64,000 nucleotides of DNA from positions 181,245 to 245,244 of the forward strand of contig SJPJ01000001.1 in assembly GCA_007859835.1 (NCBI GenBank), given 5' to 3'. Under the pieces are notes generated by a model. It did not search any database and was not told where the DNA came from. It saw only the letters and a list, made by a program, of their open reading frames with translations. The translations under genes and the position numbers were made by a program. The first letter of the stretch is position 1; the number at the start of each line of letters is the position of its first letter. The stretch comes from Novipirellula herctigrandis (GTDB taxonomy: Bacteria > Planctomycetota > Planctomycetia > Pirellulales > Pirellulaceae). Positions 46,977 through 56,753 of this stretch are shown here, in pieces.

Positions 46977-47633
46977 ATGACCAACGAGCGATCAGCCGAT
47001 TTATCAACAAATTCAAGGGTCAAGCCCAAGCGGCGGGCGTCTTGGACGCGCACGATCATCGCGTGGCACTGGATCAGTTCCGCGATCAGTCTTGTTGGCA
47101 TGCTACTGTTCGCAATCACGGGAATCACACTCAACCATGCGTCGCAAATTGAGTCGAAACCTGTGACCGAAACGTTCACTACGGAGCTGCCGCAAGAGCT
47201 ACAAACGCTTATCAGTACTCAGAAACACGAGGGCACAGCGGCGTTGCATGATGACGTGACGTCTTGGCTCCGCGTTCAGTTTTCAAGATCAATTGGCGCG
47301 AGAAATGTCGAATGGTCCGAGCACGAGGTGTATGTTTCGATTCCTGGTCCAGGCAGTGATGCTTGGCTTGCAATTGATCTTGAAAGCGGGAACGTCGAGT
47401 ATGAACAAACTCGTCGTGGATGGGTTTCGTACCTCAACGACTTACATAAGGGCCGCAACACGGGCGAGACCTGGAAATGGTTTCTTGATTTGTTTGCAGT
47501 AGCAACATTGGTCTTCTGCCTGACTGGTCTCCTGTTATTGGCCAAGCATGCTAAACGCCGCCACATGACTTGGCCATTGGTGGCCCTCGGATTGGTCGCC
47601 CCGTTGCTAGTGGTCATCCTGCTAATTCACTAA
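46977..47633 (+). CDS. PepSY-associated membrane protein
   Basis: 218 residues. A first helix ('SAISLVGMLLFAITGITLNH') follows the basic N-terminus and 'IIAWHWISS'. A periplasmic PepSY-like part includes 'DAWLAIDLESGNVEYEQTRR' and 'GWVSYLNDLHKGRNTGE'. Two more helices end the protein ('LFAVATLVFCLTGLLLLA', 'LVALGLVAPLLVVILL'). H-x-x-H-like haem/iron reductase features are typical of PepSY_TM proteins. It starts 24 bases after the DUF1559 gene and is followed closely by DUF2271. Confidence 0.88.
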   Translation: MTNERSADLSTNSRVKPKRRASWTRTIIAWHWISSAISLVGMLLFAITGITLNHASQIESKPVTETFTTELPQELQTLISTQKHEGTAALHDDVTSWLRVQFSRSIGARNVEWSEHEVYVSIPGPGSDAWLAIDLESGNVEYEQTRRGWVSYLNDLHKGRNTGETWKWFLDLFAVATLVFCLTGLLLLAKHAKRRHMTWPLVALGLVAPLLVVILLIH

Positions 47634-47666
47634 CCACAACAATTTTGAGATTGGAAAAAGCCAGCT

Positions 47667-48191
47667 ATGAAACCACTAACGACCGCGATGCTTTGCCTCA
47701 CGCTATCCAGCGTCGGATGGGCCGAGGATATACCCTCCACCCTTGAGACAACCATCGAGATACGACACTTAGACGTCTCGGAATATCACCGGCCGTATGT
47801 TGCGGTTTGGATTCAGGACGAGGACCGAAATGCCGTCGCGAGCTTGGCCGTTTGGTATCAGATAACGGGATCGCGCAAGGACGCCGGAACCAAGTGGCTT
47901 CCCGATCTTCGCCAGTGGTGGCGTCGGACAGGACGAAGTCTCGAAATGCCGGTGGACGGTGTTTCAGGGGCAACACGCCCGGCCGGCACACACAAGTTGT
48001 CGTTCGCAATCACGGATTCACGCTTGGTCGATCTGCCCGCCGGAAAGTACAGCTTGGTGGTAGAGGCGGCTCGGGAAGTGGGCGGACGGGAACTTGTCGA
48101 AATTCCATTCACCTGGCCCCTCGGTCAAAGTAAATCGCTGAAAGCCAAAGGCAAGAATGAGCTTGGCGAAGTTACGCTCAACGCAAAATGA
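47667..48191 (+). CDS. DUF2271 periplasmic protein
   Basis: 174 residues. A signal peptide (ending 'VGWA') precedes a single beta-sandwich: 'RPYVAVWIQDEDRNAVASLA', 'KWLPDLRQWWRR', 'DGVSGATRPAGTHKLSF' and 'LPAGKYSLVVEAAREVGGRE'. These blocks define DUF2271, which almost always travels with PepSY and DUF4198 genes in iron-uptake loci. It begins 33 bases after the PepSY stop. Confidence 0.88.
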   Translation: MKPLTTAMLCLTLSSVGWAEDIPSTLETTIEIRHLDVSEYHRPYVAVWIQDEDRNAVASLAVWYQITGSRKDAGTKWLPDLRQWWRRTGRSLEMPVDGVSGATRPAGTHKLSFAITDSRLVDLPAGKYSLVVEAAREVGGRELVEIPFTWPLGQSKSLKAKGKNELGEVTLNAK

Positions 48192-48300
48192 TTTACACAA
48201 TGCAGGCAACCAGTGGCATAAGCTTCCTGCCTGCAATTCCGTGCCACACAGGCTGGAAGTTTACGCTATTTAACTATCACACTCTTTCTCGAAGACACTC

Positions 48301-49107
48301 ATGATTCGCTTCTCTCTATCAATACTACTACTCGTTTGCCTCGTTCCTAAAACAGGTTCTGCGCACAAGGTTTGGCTACGTCCCTCACAAACCACACTCT
48401 CGGGTTCCGAACCGTGGGTGACCGTCGACGCCGCTGTCTCAAACGATTTATTTTTCTTCAACCACTTTCCCTTAAAACTAGATGGATTGCAAATCATTGC
48501 TCCTAATGGAAACGAAGTCGAAACGCAAAATCAGTCGGTCGGAAAATACCGAAGTGTTTTCGATTTGCCTCTCACTCAGCAAGGAACCTACCGTATCGCC
48601 GTGGTCAATCATGGTGTCTTCGCTAGTTGGGAACAGAGCGGTGAACGAAAACGTTTTCGCGGTACGTCGGAGTCGTTGCAGCACGAGATTCCGTCGGATG
48701 CAACGCATGTGCAAGTGACCGAAAGCGTGGGGCGTGTCGAGACTTTTGTAACCAACGGCGAACCGTCCAATGAATCAATTCAGCCAACCGGTAAGGGCGT
48801 TGAGCTTTTTCCGCTAACGCATCCGAATGACCTGTACACGGGCGAGAAAAGCGGCTTTCGTTTCGTAGTCAATGGCAAGCCGATGCAAGGCTTAGAGATC
48901 ACGATCATTCGAGGCGGAACTCGCTACCGCGATACACAAGAGGAGATGCAGTTTACAACGGATGAAAACGGAGAGTTCACGGTCCAGTGGACCGAGCCAG
49001 GGATGTACTGGCTTGAAACCAGGACCGAGGACAACGAGACGAAGATCCCCGATGCACAGACTCGTCGACTGAGCTACGCTGCGACGCTGGAAGTACTGCC
49101 CCAGTGA
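48301..49107 (+). CDS. DUF4198 periplasmic protein
   Basis: 268 residues. A signal peptide ends at 'GSA' and is followed by 'HKVWLRPSQTTLSGSEPWVT', the His-containing DUF4198 start. Two beta-sandwich halves follow, including 'GVELFPLTHPNDLYTGEKSG' and a final 'TDENGEFTVQWTEPGMYWLE' (GDF/CNA-B-like). DUF4198 proteins accompany metal-uptake systems. It is last in the operon starting at 45807, after a 109-base gap that could hold its own promoter. Confidence 0.87.
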   Translation: MIRFSLSILLLVCLVPKTGSAHKVWLRPSQTTLSGSEPWVTVDAAVSNDLFFFNHFPLKLDGLQIIAPNGNEVETQNQSVGKYRSVFDLPLTQQGTYRIAVVNHGVFASWEQSGERKRFRGTSESLQHEIPSDATHVQVTESVGRVETFVTNGEPSNESIQPTGKGVELFPLTHPNDLYTGEKSGFRFVVNGKPMQGLEITIIRGGTRYRDTQEEMQFTTDENGEFTVQWTEPGMYWLETRTEDNETKIPDAQTRRLSYAATLEVLPQ

Positions 49108-49201
49108 TCACGTTGCAGTGGCCCCTTTGTGCGTTGTGCCGAACACGAAGCAATCTTCGATTCGACCTTTTCATCGAACGCTGCTGTCATGCGAGCAAAG
49201 G

Positions 49202-51790
49202 CTACCGTTTCCGTGCCTTGCTGAATTGAATTGTGCGAATACCAAATCGGGGGATTTGCAGGCGAAGCAATTGTTGATTAGCAGAATCGAATTCAGGTTC
49301 CAACTGCTCAATGACACGGCCGTCGAGTTCGACGAGTTCAATTTTTTCAGCGTGAAAACCGATCTTCAAATCTTGCGGCGAGTCATCGCCACTGGCGTTA
49401 AACAATCGCACAATTAGCGTTCCTTCACGTACGAACATCGCTGGCACTTCCCAGCCCGAGTCGCCTGGATCGATCAAGCTGCGAACGCGCTTCGCAGCAC
49501 CGCGTGACATTTCACCGATCACCGGTTGCTGCCAACTCGCAGCAACCGCTGGCACGCGTGCCTTGTCCCAATGGCCTGCGTGGGGCATCAAAGCATAACG
49601 CACTTCCGTGGGGCCTTCGACTCGGTAGTCGCGTCCCCACAATCCTTTGCCCGCATATTGAATCGTCAACCCAAGCGGGAAATTCGGTCCGTGCGTGTAG
49701 CTGGTGGTGTGATCGCTTAGCATTGCCAAACCGTAGTCGCCTGAACCGTCGGCAACATCGACCCAATCGAGAATGACGTTGTGCTTGATGTCTTCCCATG
49801 AATTGTAGAATGTGTCGGTGAGTTTGCTTTCACAGACATCGAACGCTGCGTTTTTAGCGACTTTCTGATTATTGAGATTGACTGGAAAGAGCGTGAGCAA
49901 TTTGAACCGGTCGTCGTAAGCGGCGCGACGGCGATTCTTGTAGCCGTTTTTGTCTTCGAACTCCCCGATGCGTGGATTTCCTAGCCAATCAATTCGAACC
50001 GAGCAATCAATCGTAGGCGAACCTTGGGTTACCGATACACGTTGCACAAAAGGGTTGTCCGCGATGGTCCCTGAAAATTCGACCACTGCTCGTAGCGGGC
50101 CATCTTCAATAATCCGAACCTGTGCTGGCTGGTCCGCACTCGATTGAAACTCACCTTGTTCAAAAAAGTAACCGCTTAGTTCGTTGAAGCGATGCTTGTT
50201 CTTGGTATCAACAAACTCGCGATCTGCAAGCGTTTTTGCAACCAGGCTACGGATGGTTCCGCCGTGAGCAAGATCAAACTCGATGCGGTACAAATCACTC
50301 TCGATGACAACCGCATCATCGCTGGCTCGGGTGGTAACGGCGTTCTCGGTGGCCTTGACGTCATCTCGTAGTTCAACCGTTGTGTACCCCATCGGCGGCA
50401 CTTTGCCACGGATAAGCAGCGCATTTTGACTTGGCGAACCCGACGCGATGACCTGTGTTGAAAATCGTCGTCCATCGTCAGCGAGCGAGACAAAGCGTGA
50501 CCGTTTGTCGTTTTTTTGGATTGGCACAGGCACGACAGCATCGATCGATTCCGCGGTTGGATTAAATAGCCGAACAAAACGTCCGCTGCGTTTTCCGTCG
50601 GTATCAAGTAGTGATTCAAGAGAGCGGCTGATCGATAAATTGCTGACAGCGTTCGAGAGATTCGTCCAACGTCGAACCTGATCCGCCCAAGTATTTCCCA
50701 ACCGTCCGTTGTAAGGCACGATCCAGCAATCATGATGCTGGGATAGCAGGACGTTGTGCCAAGCTTCGTCAATGGCAGCCGTCATCGGCGGACGACGCTG
50801 GTCGATAAAGTTCATCGCCGCCATTTTCTCAGCTACGATAAGACGTTGTTCTGCGCGGCGACTTTGTTGTGCGATGCGCTGCAATACCTGCGCACCCCAC
50901 ATCAATCCCGGCTTCACATCCTCTTGCGAAAAGTGCCAATCATCGTCCGTTTTCGCCTGAGTGATATTGCGGATGTAGTCACGCCATTTCACATAGTGCG
51001 AAGTCACCTCGCCTTTGCGTCCTGAGCCAAGCCAAGGGCCGTTGCGCCAACCAGCATCCTGCAAACACATTCCGACCGGGTTTGCGATTCCAGCTTTCAA
51101 GCAAGCATCGATATACTTTGGTGAGTTTTCAAATGCAGTCGTTTGCCACGACGAATCCGATTGAAGTTCCTCACAAGCGTAACGGGGCACGGTCAGGATC
51201 GAAGTGCCGTCGGGCCCGATCCAGTTCACTAGCTCGCCGCCGTAGGCAGACGTGTAGCCACCCCAGCAGGTGTCTGGGTTTTTGAGTACGGCGAAATCAA
51301 AGCCAAACGATTTCAGTAGGGGTGGCAAGCAACTGGTAAAGCAAGGCTCTTCGGATGAGTAGGTCGTGTAACGGACGCCCGGAAAATGATCACGCATTTT
51401 GCGGATGCCGTAATCAAATTGTCGAATCGCACTCTCGCCAGAGCTTTGGAAAAAGTAACTCTGGGCATAAGAAGGATTTACCACCTCGATTTGACCAGCC
51501 TCCGATTGATCCTCCATCATTTTCTTAAAAGCTTCATAAGCCTTCGGCTCATACACTTTCGCAACGTCCCACGTTTCAGGTTCAATCTCAAGATTGATCT
51601 TCCAGTTCGGATTCGCCTTTAGCTGATCGACAAGAAAGCCAGTGTAGCCGGGTGGATAGTGTCCATAGACACCACCATGATAGCCATCCACAAAGTAGGC
51701 CGTCTTCGGCTCGTCGGCCGCGGACCAAGCAGAGGCACACGCAAGCATGATCAACACATTCAGCGTGTGTTTAGGAAACGTTGACAGCAT
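49202..51790 (-). CDS. secreted GH38-like alpha-mannosidase
   Basis: 862 residues from ATG 51790; an ATG six codons earlier is possible. A signal peptide ends near 'AWSAA'. The N-terminal GH38-like domain has 'YFVDGYHGGVYGHYPPGYTG' (metal His/Asp region), 'SSEEPCFTSCLPPLLKSFGF', then the helical bundle 'AWHNVLLSQHHDCWIVPYNG' with 'TWADQVRRW'. A C-terminal beta-sandwich ('DYRVEGPTEVRYALMPHAGH') completes it. It probably removes alpha-mannose from glycans. It is last of three same-strand genes GH92, esterase, GH38. Confidence 0.82.
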   Translation of the reverse strand: MLSTFPKHTLNVLIMLACASAWSAADEPKTAYFVDGYHGGVYGHYPPGYTGFLVDQLKANPNWKINLEIEPETWDVAKVYEPKAYEAFKKMMEDQSEAGQIEVVNPSYAQSYFFQSSGESAIRQFDYGIRKMRDHFPGVRYTTYSSEEPCFTSCLPPLLKSFGFDFAVLKNPDTCWGGYTSAYGGELVNWIGPDGTSILTVPRYACEELQSDSSWQTTAFENSPKYIDACLKAGIANPVGMCLQDAGWRNGPWLGSGRKGEVTSHYVKWRDYIRNITQAKTDDDWHFSQEDVKPGLMWGAQVLQRIAQQSRRAEQRLIVAEKMAAMNFIDQRRPPMTAAIDEAWHNVLLSQHHDCWIVPYNGRLGNTWADQVRRWTNLSNAVSNLSISRSLESLLDTDGKRSGRFVRLFNPTAESIDAVVPVPIQKNDKRSRFVSLADDGRRFSTQVIASGSPSQNALLIRGKVPPMGYTTVELRDDVKATENAVTTRASDDAVVIESDLYRIEFDLAHGGTIRSLVAKTLADREFVDTKNKHRFNELSGYFFEQGEFQSSADQPAQVRIIEDGPLRAVVEFSGTIADNPFVQRVSVTQGSPTIDCSVRIDWLGNPRIGEFEDKNGYKNRRRAAYDDRFKLLTLFPVNLNNQKVAKNAAFDVCESKLTDTFYNSWEDIKHNVILDWVDVADGSGDYGLAMLSDHTTSYTHGPNFPLGLTIQYAGKGLWGRDYRVEGPTEVRYALMPHAGHWDKARVPAVAASWQQPVIGEMSRGAAKRVRSLIDPGDSGWEVPAMFVREGTLIVRLFNASGDDSPQDLKIGFHAEKIELVELDGRVIEQLEPEFDSANQQLLRLQIPRFGIRTIQFSKARKR

Positions 51791-51862
51791 GTTTATTGGG
51801 GAAGGCATGTGGCGAGGTTTTGTTCATCTCAGATGTGAGATCGATGGAAGCGTCGTCCTTAT

Positions 51863-52633
51863 TCATCGCGAGCGTGTTTGCTTTAGAAGCCAAGGGTAAA
51901 ACTCAGGGTCCTCGTAGGTCTGCGTCCATGAATCATGTCCAGCATCGGGATGAATGGTCAGCTTTGCATTTTTCGTTCCCATTCGCTCCAGTGCGTCAAT
52001 CATGCGTTCGGTTTCCTCCATTGGCACTACCGGATCTTTTCCGCCATGAAATGCCCAAACGGGAAGCTTCATTAGAATCACCTTCTTTGCCTCGTCTGCA
52101 AGCAGAATTGAAAGTCGCTCGCCGCCACCACAAATCGGAACAATCGCGGCAAACCGTTCGGGGTTGGCAATCCCTAGGCTCCAAGTACCGTAACCGCCCA
52201 TGCTTAGACCGGTCAGGTAGATCCGGTTGGTGTCAATGTTATGCTCTGTGATCGCTTGATCCAGCAGCCCGTTTAGCTCCGAGACGTCCCATGTTTTTCC
52301 CTCGGGACATTGAGGTGAAACCAAAACAAACGGAAAGTCCCGATCGGTTTCCGCCTGCTTGGGCGGGCCATGCACTTTCACGCGCGACAGGTCATTACCA
52401 CGTTCTCCTGCTCCGTGCAGAAAAAGAATCATCGGCCAACCTTCCGCTCGCTCGGGATCGTAGTCCTTTGGCAGGAACAACAGGTATTTCAAGTCCTGTT
52501 TCACTTCGATCGTGCGGGTAAAACGTCCATTCGTTTGGACTTCTTTCTTCGGCTCATCAGCAGCGGAATTGGAACACATAGCGATGGATGCAATGCATAG
52601 GATTAGGGAACGGCGCAGCGAAGTGGATAACAT
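51863..52633 (-). CDS. secreted alpha/beta-hydrolase esterase
   Basis: 256 residues. A signal peptide (to 'SAADEP') precedes the fold: 'MILFLHGAGERGNDLSRVKV', the nucleophile elbow G-L-S-M-G-G near residue 155, an Asp in 'FHGGKDPVVPMEE' and the His in 'IHPDAGHDSWTQTY'. It resembles prolyl-oligopeptidase/phospholipase-carboxylesterase-type carbohydrate esterases. Placed between GH92 and GH38 on the same strand (72 bases before GH38), it likely de-esterifies the same mannose-containing glycan (inference). Confidence 0.87.
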   Translation of the reverse strand: MLSTSLRRSLILCIASIAMCSNSAADEPKKEVQTNGRFTRTIEVKQDLKYLLFLPKDYDPERAEGWPMILFLHGAGERGNDLSRVKVHGPPKQAETDRDFPFVLVSPQCPEGKTWDVSELNGLLDQAITEHNIDTNRIYLTGLSMGGYGTWSLGIANPERFAAIVPICGGGERLSILLADEAKKVILMKLPVWAFHGGKDPVVPMEETERMIDALERMGTKNAKLTIHPDAGHDSWTQTYEDPEFYPWLLKQTRSR

Positions 52634-52746
52634 AGGTTTGAATATCCTGAATTGGAAGGTTTGGGAAGGGAAAATTCATCGCGGTCACCGTCGCGTTCGC
52701 CAAAGATTCATTGAGGCGCGGATAGCTTCCGGATTTCAGCTCGCGA

Positions 52747-52777
52747 TGAGCATTCACGCGTCTTGAGCATTCACGCG
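52747..52777. repeat. 14-bp direct repeat, 17-bp period
   Basis: TGAGCATTCACGCG occurs at 52747-52760 and 52764-52777, between the GH92 and esterase genes. Confidence 0.75.
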
Positions 52778-52787
52778 AATGTTGCTC

Positions 52788-55079
52788 TCAATCGGAGGCC
52801 GATGTAGGTGGGATATCGCCTGCGCCCCATGCTTTGTTTGGATTCTTGCCCATTTGAAATTCAAGGGTGCCGCCGGCGGCGATTTCATCGTGCATGATCC
52901 AGGGACGGTTCAGCGGTTGACCGTTGAGTTTGGCCGATTGAATGTAGATGTTTTCGGGGGAATTGTCGTGAGCGATGACATGGAATGTGCCGCCCTTGTA
53001 GTAGCTTGGATCCAACCGAATGCTAACCTTGTCAAACACCGGACTCGTAAGTTGGTACATATTATCACCAGGACAAACCGGGTGTAGACCCATGGCAGTG
53101 AAGACATACCAAGCCGACATCTGACCAACGTCTTCGTTGCCACAAAGGCCGCGAACGCCGGTGCCGTAAGCTCGGTCGCAAATCGTGCGAGTCCATTTTT
53201 GGGTCAGCCACGGTTTGCCGATGTAGTTGAATAGGAATGCGACATGGTGACATGGTTCGTTGGGATGGTTGTAGAAATCATTCCAAAGGAAGTCGTCGGG
53301 CACCTTGTCAAAAAACGCTTCCAATTCTTGTTCAAAGAACTCTGGCCCCATCAACTCGATCATGCCTGCGACGTCATGAGGGACGAACCAACCTTGCTGA
53401 TAAGGGTTGCTTTCGATCGTGCCTTGCCAATGGACTTCTTTGCCCTTCCATTCGGTCCAATCGCCGTTGGCTTTCTTGGCACGGAACCATTTGACCTTGG
53501 GATCCCAAATATTGTGATAGGCCTGAGCACGCTGATTGTATTTTTTTGCATCTGCGGTCTTGCCCAATGTTTCCGCCATCCGACCGACGCACCAATCGGT
53601 GTAGGCGTATTCGAGAGTGTGTGAAATCATGTCGGGTGTAAAACCGCGATCCTCTTCAAAGTTGGAAAATTTCTCGACCGAGTTAACGCACTGTTTATAT
53701 GCTTCATCAATGTCGTAGTTGCGAATTCCTTTGTGGTACGCATCGGCAATCACCGAGACAGCGGGGTTGCCGAGCATGCAACCGGAATAGGAATTGAGCA
53801 GTTCCCAGCGTGGCAGGTATTCGCGTTTACTGAGGATCCCCATTTGCAGCAGTGAGTTGATTTCATCATTGACAACGTCGGGACGAATGATCGTCAGTAG
53901 CGGGAACTGGCTGCGGAAGACATCCCAACCACTAAAGATCGAACGATAGATAAAACCATCCGCTTGGTGCTTTTCGTTGTCCGCTCCGATATAAAAACCA
54001 TCGATGTCGGATATGCTGCGGGGGTCAATGAAACAGTGATACAAAGCGGTTGCGAAGATTTCTTTCTCTTTGTCGCTGCCACCTTCAATGGCAACTCCCG
54101 CCAAGGCATCGGCCCAGAGCGAGCGGGCGTCGTGGTAGACTTTGTCAAAGTCCCAGCCGGGAATATCATGAGTGAGGTTCTCTTTGGCTCCGTCGATACT
54201 GACGTAGGAAACACCGGTCTTGAGTAAGACGGGCTCGTCTTTTTCGGTGACGAAATCGATAAAAAACCCAGTGTTGGAGCCGTCGTAGCTGCGTTTAGAT
54301 TCAAAGACGGTGTCTTTGTCGAAAACGCCAAACTGTTCTATCGGTTTGCTCAACTGGGCGTAAAAGTATTCGGTGTAAGTCACGTTTCCGTCACCGTGCC
54401 CCCAGCCGCCATCTTCTCTCGGGCAATACATGTAACCCTGAATCGTATGGTCATCGACAACTTCGACGTGTTGTTTGCCGTGGCTGAGCCAACGTTCTTT
54501 TTGGCCGATTCGGCGTGCCAGGTCGATTTGGATCCGGCTATTTCCCGATTCGGGAAAGGTCATGCGAATCATGCCGGATCTCGGCGCAGCGGTCAGTTCG
54601 ACCTGAATGTTGTAGCGATCGAGCATCACGCTATAGTACCCGGCTTTCGCCGTTTCGCGGTCGTGCGAGTAGGCTGACTTAGCAAGATCACGGTTCAATT
54701 GGCGAGGGCCCGTGGTCGGCATGACCTGGAAATTTCCAAGCTCACCGTACCATCCAATTCCACTCATGTGCGTAAAGCTGAAGCCTTCGATGGTTTCATG
54801 GTGAGACGAGTACCCAGGGCCATTGTCACCGCCGGTGATCGTATCAGGACTGAGCTGAACCATTCCGAGTGGAGTCGTCGGACCAGGAAAAGTTTTCCCC
54901 AAGCCGTGTCCACCATAACCACCAAGCGTGATCGCACCGATCATGGGGTTGATGTAATCGACCGTTTCTTTGCTTGGAGCTTCAGCGGATTCGTTTGCCA
55001 CACCAACGAGGCTTGGCATTTTGAACAACAACGCGAGTATTACCAAGAGGGTCCTACTAGATAGGTTTGACTTTTTCAT
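52788..55079 (-). CDS. secreted GH92 alpha-mannosidase
   Basis: 763 residues. A signal peptide precedes 'VDYINPMIGAITLGGYGGHG' and 'KTFPGPTTPLGMVQLSPDT', the GH92 start. Later motifs are 'FSFTHMSGIGWYGELG', 'IFSGWDVFRSQFPLLTIIRP', 'YNHPNEPCHHVAFLFNYIGK' and 'GLCGNEDVGQMSAWYVFTAM', which holds the catalytic-site E-D-x-G-Q-M-S. GH92 enzymes are calcium-dependent inverting exo-alpha-mannosidases acting on N-glycans or fungal/algal mannans. First gene of the GH92-esterase-GH38 cluster. Confidence 0.93.
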   Translation of the reverse strand: MKKSNLSSRTLLVILALLFKMPSLVGVANESAEAPSKETVDYINPMIGAITLGGYGGHGLGKTFPGPTTPLGMVQLSPDTITGGDNGPGYSSHHETIEGFSFTHMSGIGWYGELGNFQVMPTTGPRQLNRDLAKSAYSHDRETAKAGYYSVMLDRYNIQVELTAAPRSGMIRMTFPESGNSRIQIDLARRIGQKERWLSHGKQHVEVVDDHTIQGYMYCPREDGGWGHGDGNVTYTEYFYAQLSKPIEQFGVFDKDTVFESKRSYDGSNTGFFIDFVTEKDEPVLLKTGVSYVSIDGAKENLTHDIPGWDFDKVYHDARSLWADALAGVAIEGGSDKEKEIFATALYHCFIDPRSISDIDGFYIGADNEKHQADGFIYRSIFSGWDVFRSQFPLLTIIRPDVVNDEINSLLQMGILSKREYLPRWELLNSYSGCMLGNPAVSVIADAYHKGIRNYDIDEAYKQCVNSVEKFSNFEEDRGFTPDMISHTLEYAYTDWCVGRMAETLGKTADAKKYNQRAQAYHNIWDPKVKWFRAKKANGDWTEWKGKEVHWQGTIESNPYQQGWFVPHDVAGMIELMGPEFFEQELEAFFDKVPDDFLWNDFYNHPNEPCHHVAFLFNYIGKPWLTQKWTRTICDRAYGTGVRGLCGNEDVGQMSAWYVFTAMGLHPVCPGDNMYQLTSPVFDKVSIRLDPSYYKGGTFHVIAHDNSPENIYIQSAKLNGQPLNRPWIMHDEIAAGGTLEFQMGKNPNKAWGAGDIPPTSASD

Positions 55080-55389
55080 TGGTTGGTTTTGAGCGATCAG
55101 AACGTCACTGCGGTGGGGGGACGGTATGGCAGAGGGGTAGGCAAGCGTAGCAGTCGCTCGTTTGATTTCGAAGATCAGACTATAACAGCAAAATCGAACG
55201 CTCGCGAGCGAAGGAAAAATTCGTCCGCTTTATAACACGCTTTGAATCGACTCCTTCGTCGATGCGTGCAGGGGGTTTGCGTTTCGGTTGCGCATGATTG
55301 CTTCTCAGGATGCAACGCAGGTATAACATGTCTTGTCATGATGTTGGTACTTGATTTTAGGATTCGTGGCGATTGTCCCAGATAAGAAA
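55080..55389. other. intergenic region between divergent genes
   Basis: 310 bases between GH92 and a plus-strand gene. No gene is seen; promoters are expected here. Confidence 0.5.
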
Positions 55390-56691
55390 ATGTTGACAAA
55401 CAACAAGTTTGATATTCGCAGACTTCAGCGCCCATGGCTTGTTGCAGCGAACTTGATTTTTGTGGCTGGGATTGTTCTGGCAGCGACAAGTGCTGCACAG
55501 TCTGCTTTGGAAGACAAGCAAACGAAACAGGAATTTGCTTTCGACGGTAAAATTTCTCGCGAAGTGCTTGAGAACTATCTTGATCGCAGCGTAACGATGG
55601 CCTACTTCCTCGTAACCGGTAAAACGGAAGGCAATCGGGAGTATGACTACCGCGAGGACGACTTACGGATGATAAATAATATCCAGCCCAAATTCATTGG
55701 CCGCGCAATCTATCGGTGGAACGGCGAATCGCGACTAAACGATTCTGATTTTTGGAGCGAAGCCGAGGAACTGATTGCACGCGTCCATGCACATGATGAT
55801 GAAGTCATCTTTCAAGGTTGCCTATTTGAGACGATCAGCCCTGATGTCAATCATGTTTCCATACCGGGTTGGGTTTTCGAAGAGTTCGGGTTACGTCCGG
55901 AAGAGAGAACCTTCTTGTACGAAGACATGCTGAGTCAAAAGGGAAAATTCGTGAACCATTGGGGACGCAGTAGCGTGCCCGACATTACGCGACTTGAAAC
56001 CCAACTTTGGTTCTTCTATTTGGCGGGCGGATACATCCATCTCGGCTGCGAAGCGCTTCATCTTGGCCAAGTGCAGTTAATGGGAATGCACGATCCGGAC
56101 TTAACGGAATGGTCGACATTGGTTTCTCGAATTCGCAAGTACGCAAAAATTCATGCGAGACGGCACATGGTATTGTTGGACGCACATGTTCCAACGGGTG
56201 GCATGGTGGTCAATGGTGTAAGCCTATTGGACTTCAACTCCTTTCCACTTCGGGTCAAAGAGATCGAAGGAAGACCTTTGGAAGGGGAGCTGCAGGTTGG
56301 CCATCTTGACGGGATTTATCGACGCAGCAAAGGCTGTCGATCGCCCAGCGGGTGGAGTTGTGAGAGCCTTCCTTACCTTGTCGAATTTGATAATTTTGGT
56401 CGCAGCAGGACGCCCAATGTGTTGGATTTGAATTCGGTTTTTGTTTGGGGATGGGATGAAATATCCTGGTTTGCGCAACAAGGTGAAGATGACCGCAACA
56501 AGTGGCTTATCGATGCACGCAATTGGATTCGCGAGACGGATCCGAATGGCCATTTGCAGATGCCTGTCAGCAGGATGATTACCTGTCCCAATCAGTCGGG
56601 TGGAAATTATCGGGCGAATACACGCAGTGCAGAATGTCCAGTCGGTTACTCACAGGAAGAAACGATCAAGACATTGTTTCTGAGTCAATAG
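55390..56691 (+). CDS. exported protein of unknown family, TIM-barrel-like
   Basis: 433 residues from ATG 55390; a TTG 13 codons earlier is less likely. A signal peptide/anchor ('LVAANLIFVAGIVLAATSAA') precedes 'FDGKISREVLENYLDRSVTM', 'FIGRAIYRWNGESRL', 'WFFYLAGGYIHLGCEALHLG', 'HARRHMVLLDAHVPTGGM' and 'GIYRRSKGCRSPSGW'. Alternating strands and helices with conserved E, H and D at strand ends suggest a (beta/alpha)8 glycosidase-like enzyme, but I do not know a named family. It lies between a GH92 gene and a beta-helix gene. Confidence 0.7.
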   Translation: MLTNNKFDIRRLQRPWLVAANLIFVAGIVLAATSAAQSALEDKQTKQEFAFDGKISREVLENYLDRSVTMAYFLVTGKTEGNREYDYREDDLRMINNIQPKFIGRAIYRWNGESRLNDSDFWSEAEELIARVHAHDDEVIFQGCLFETISPDVNHVSIPGWVFEEFGLRPEERTFLYEDMLSQKGKFVNHWGRSSVPDITRLETQLWFFYLAGGYIHLGCEALHLGQVQLMGMHDPDLTEWSTLVSRIRKYAKIHARRHMVLLDAHVPTGGMVVNGVSLLDFNSFPLRVKEIEGRPLEGELQVGHLDGIYRRSKGCRSPSGWSCESLPYLVEFDNFGRSRTPNVLDLNSVFVWGWDEISWFAQQGEDDRNKWLIDARNWIRETDPNGHLQMPVSRMITCPNQSGGNYRANTRSAECPVGYSQEETIKTLFLSQ

Positions 56692-56753
56692 ATTGTGAAT
56701 GCCACTTCGTTTTTTTGATACACTTCAACACGTCATGTACCAAGAGGAGTCAA

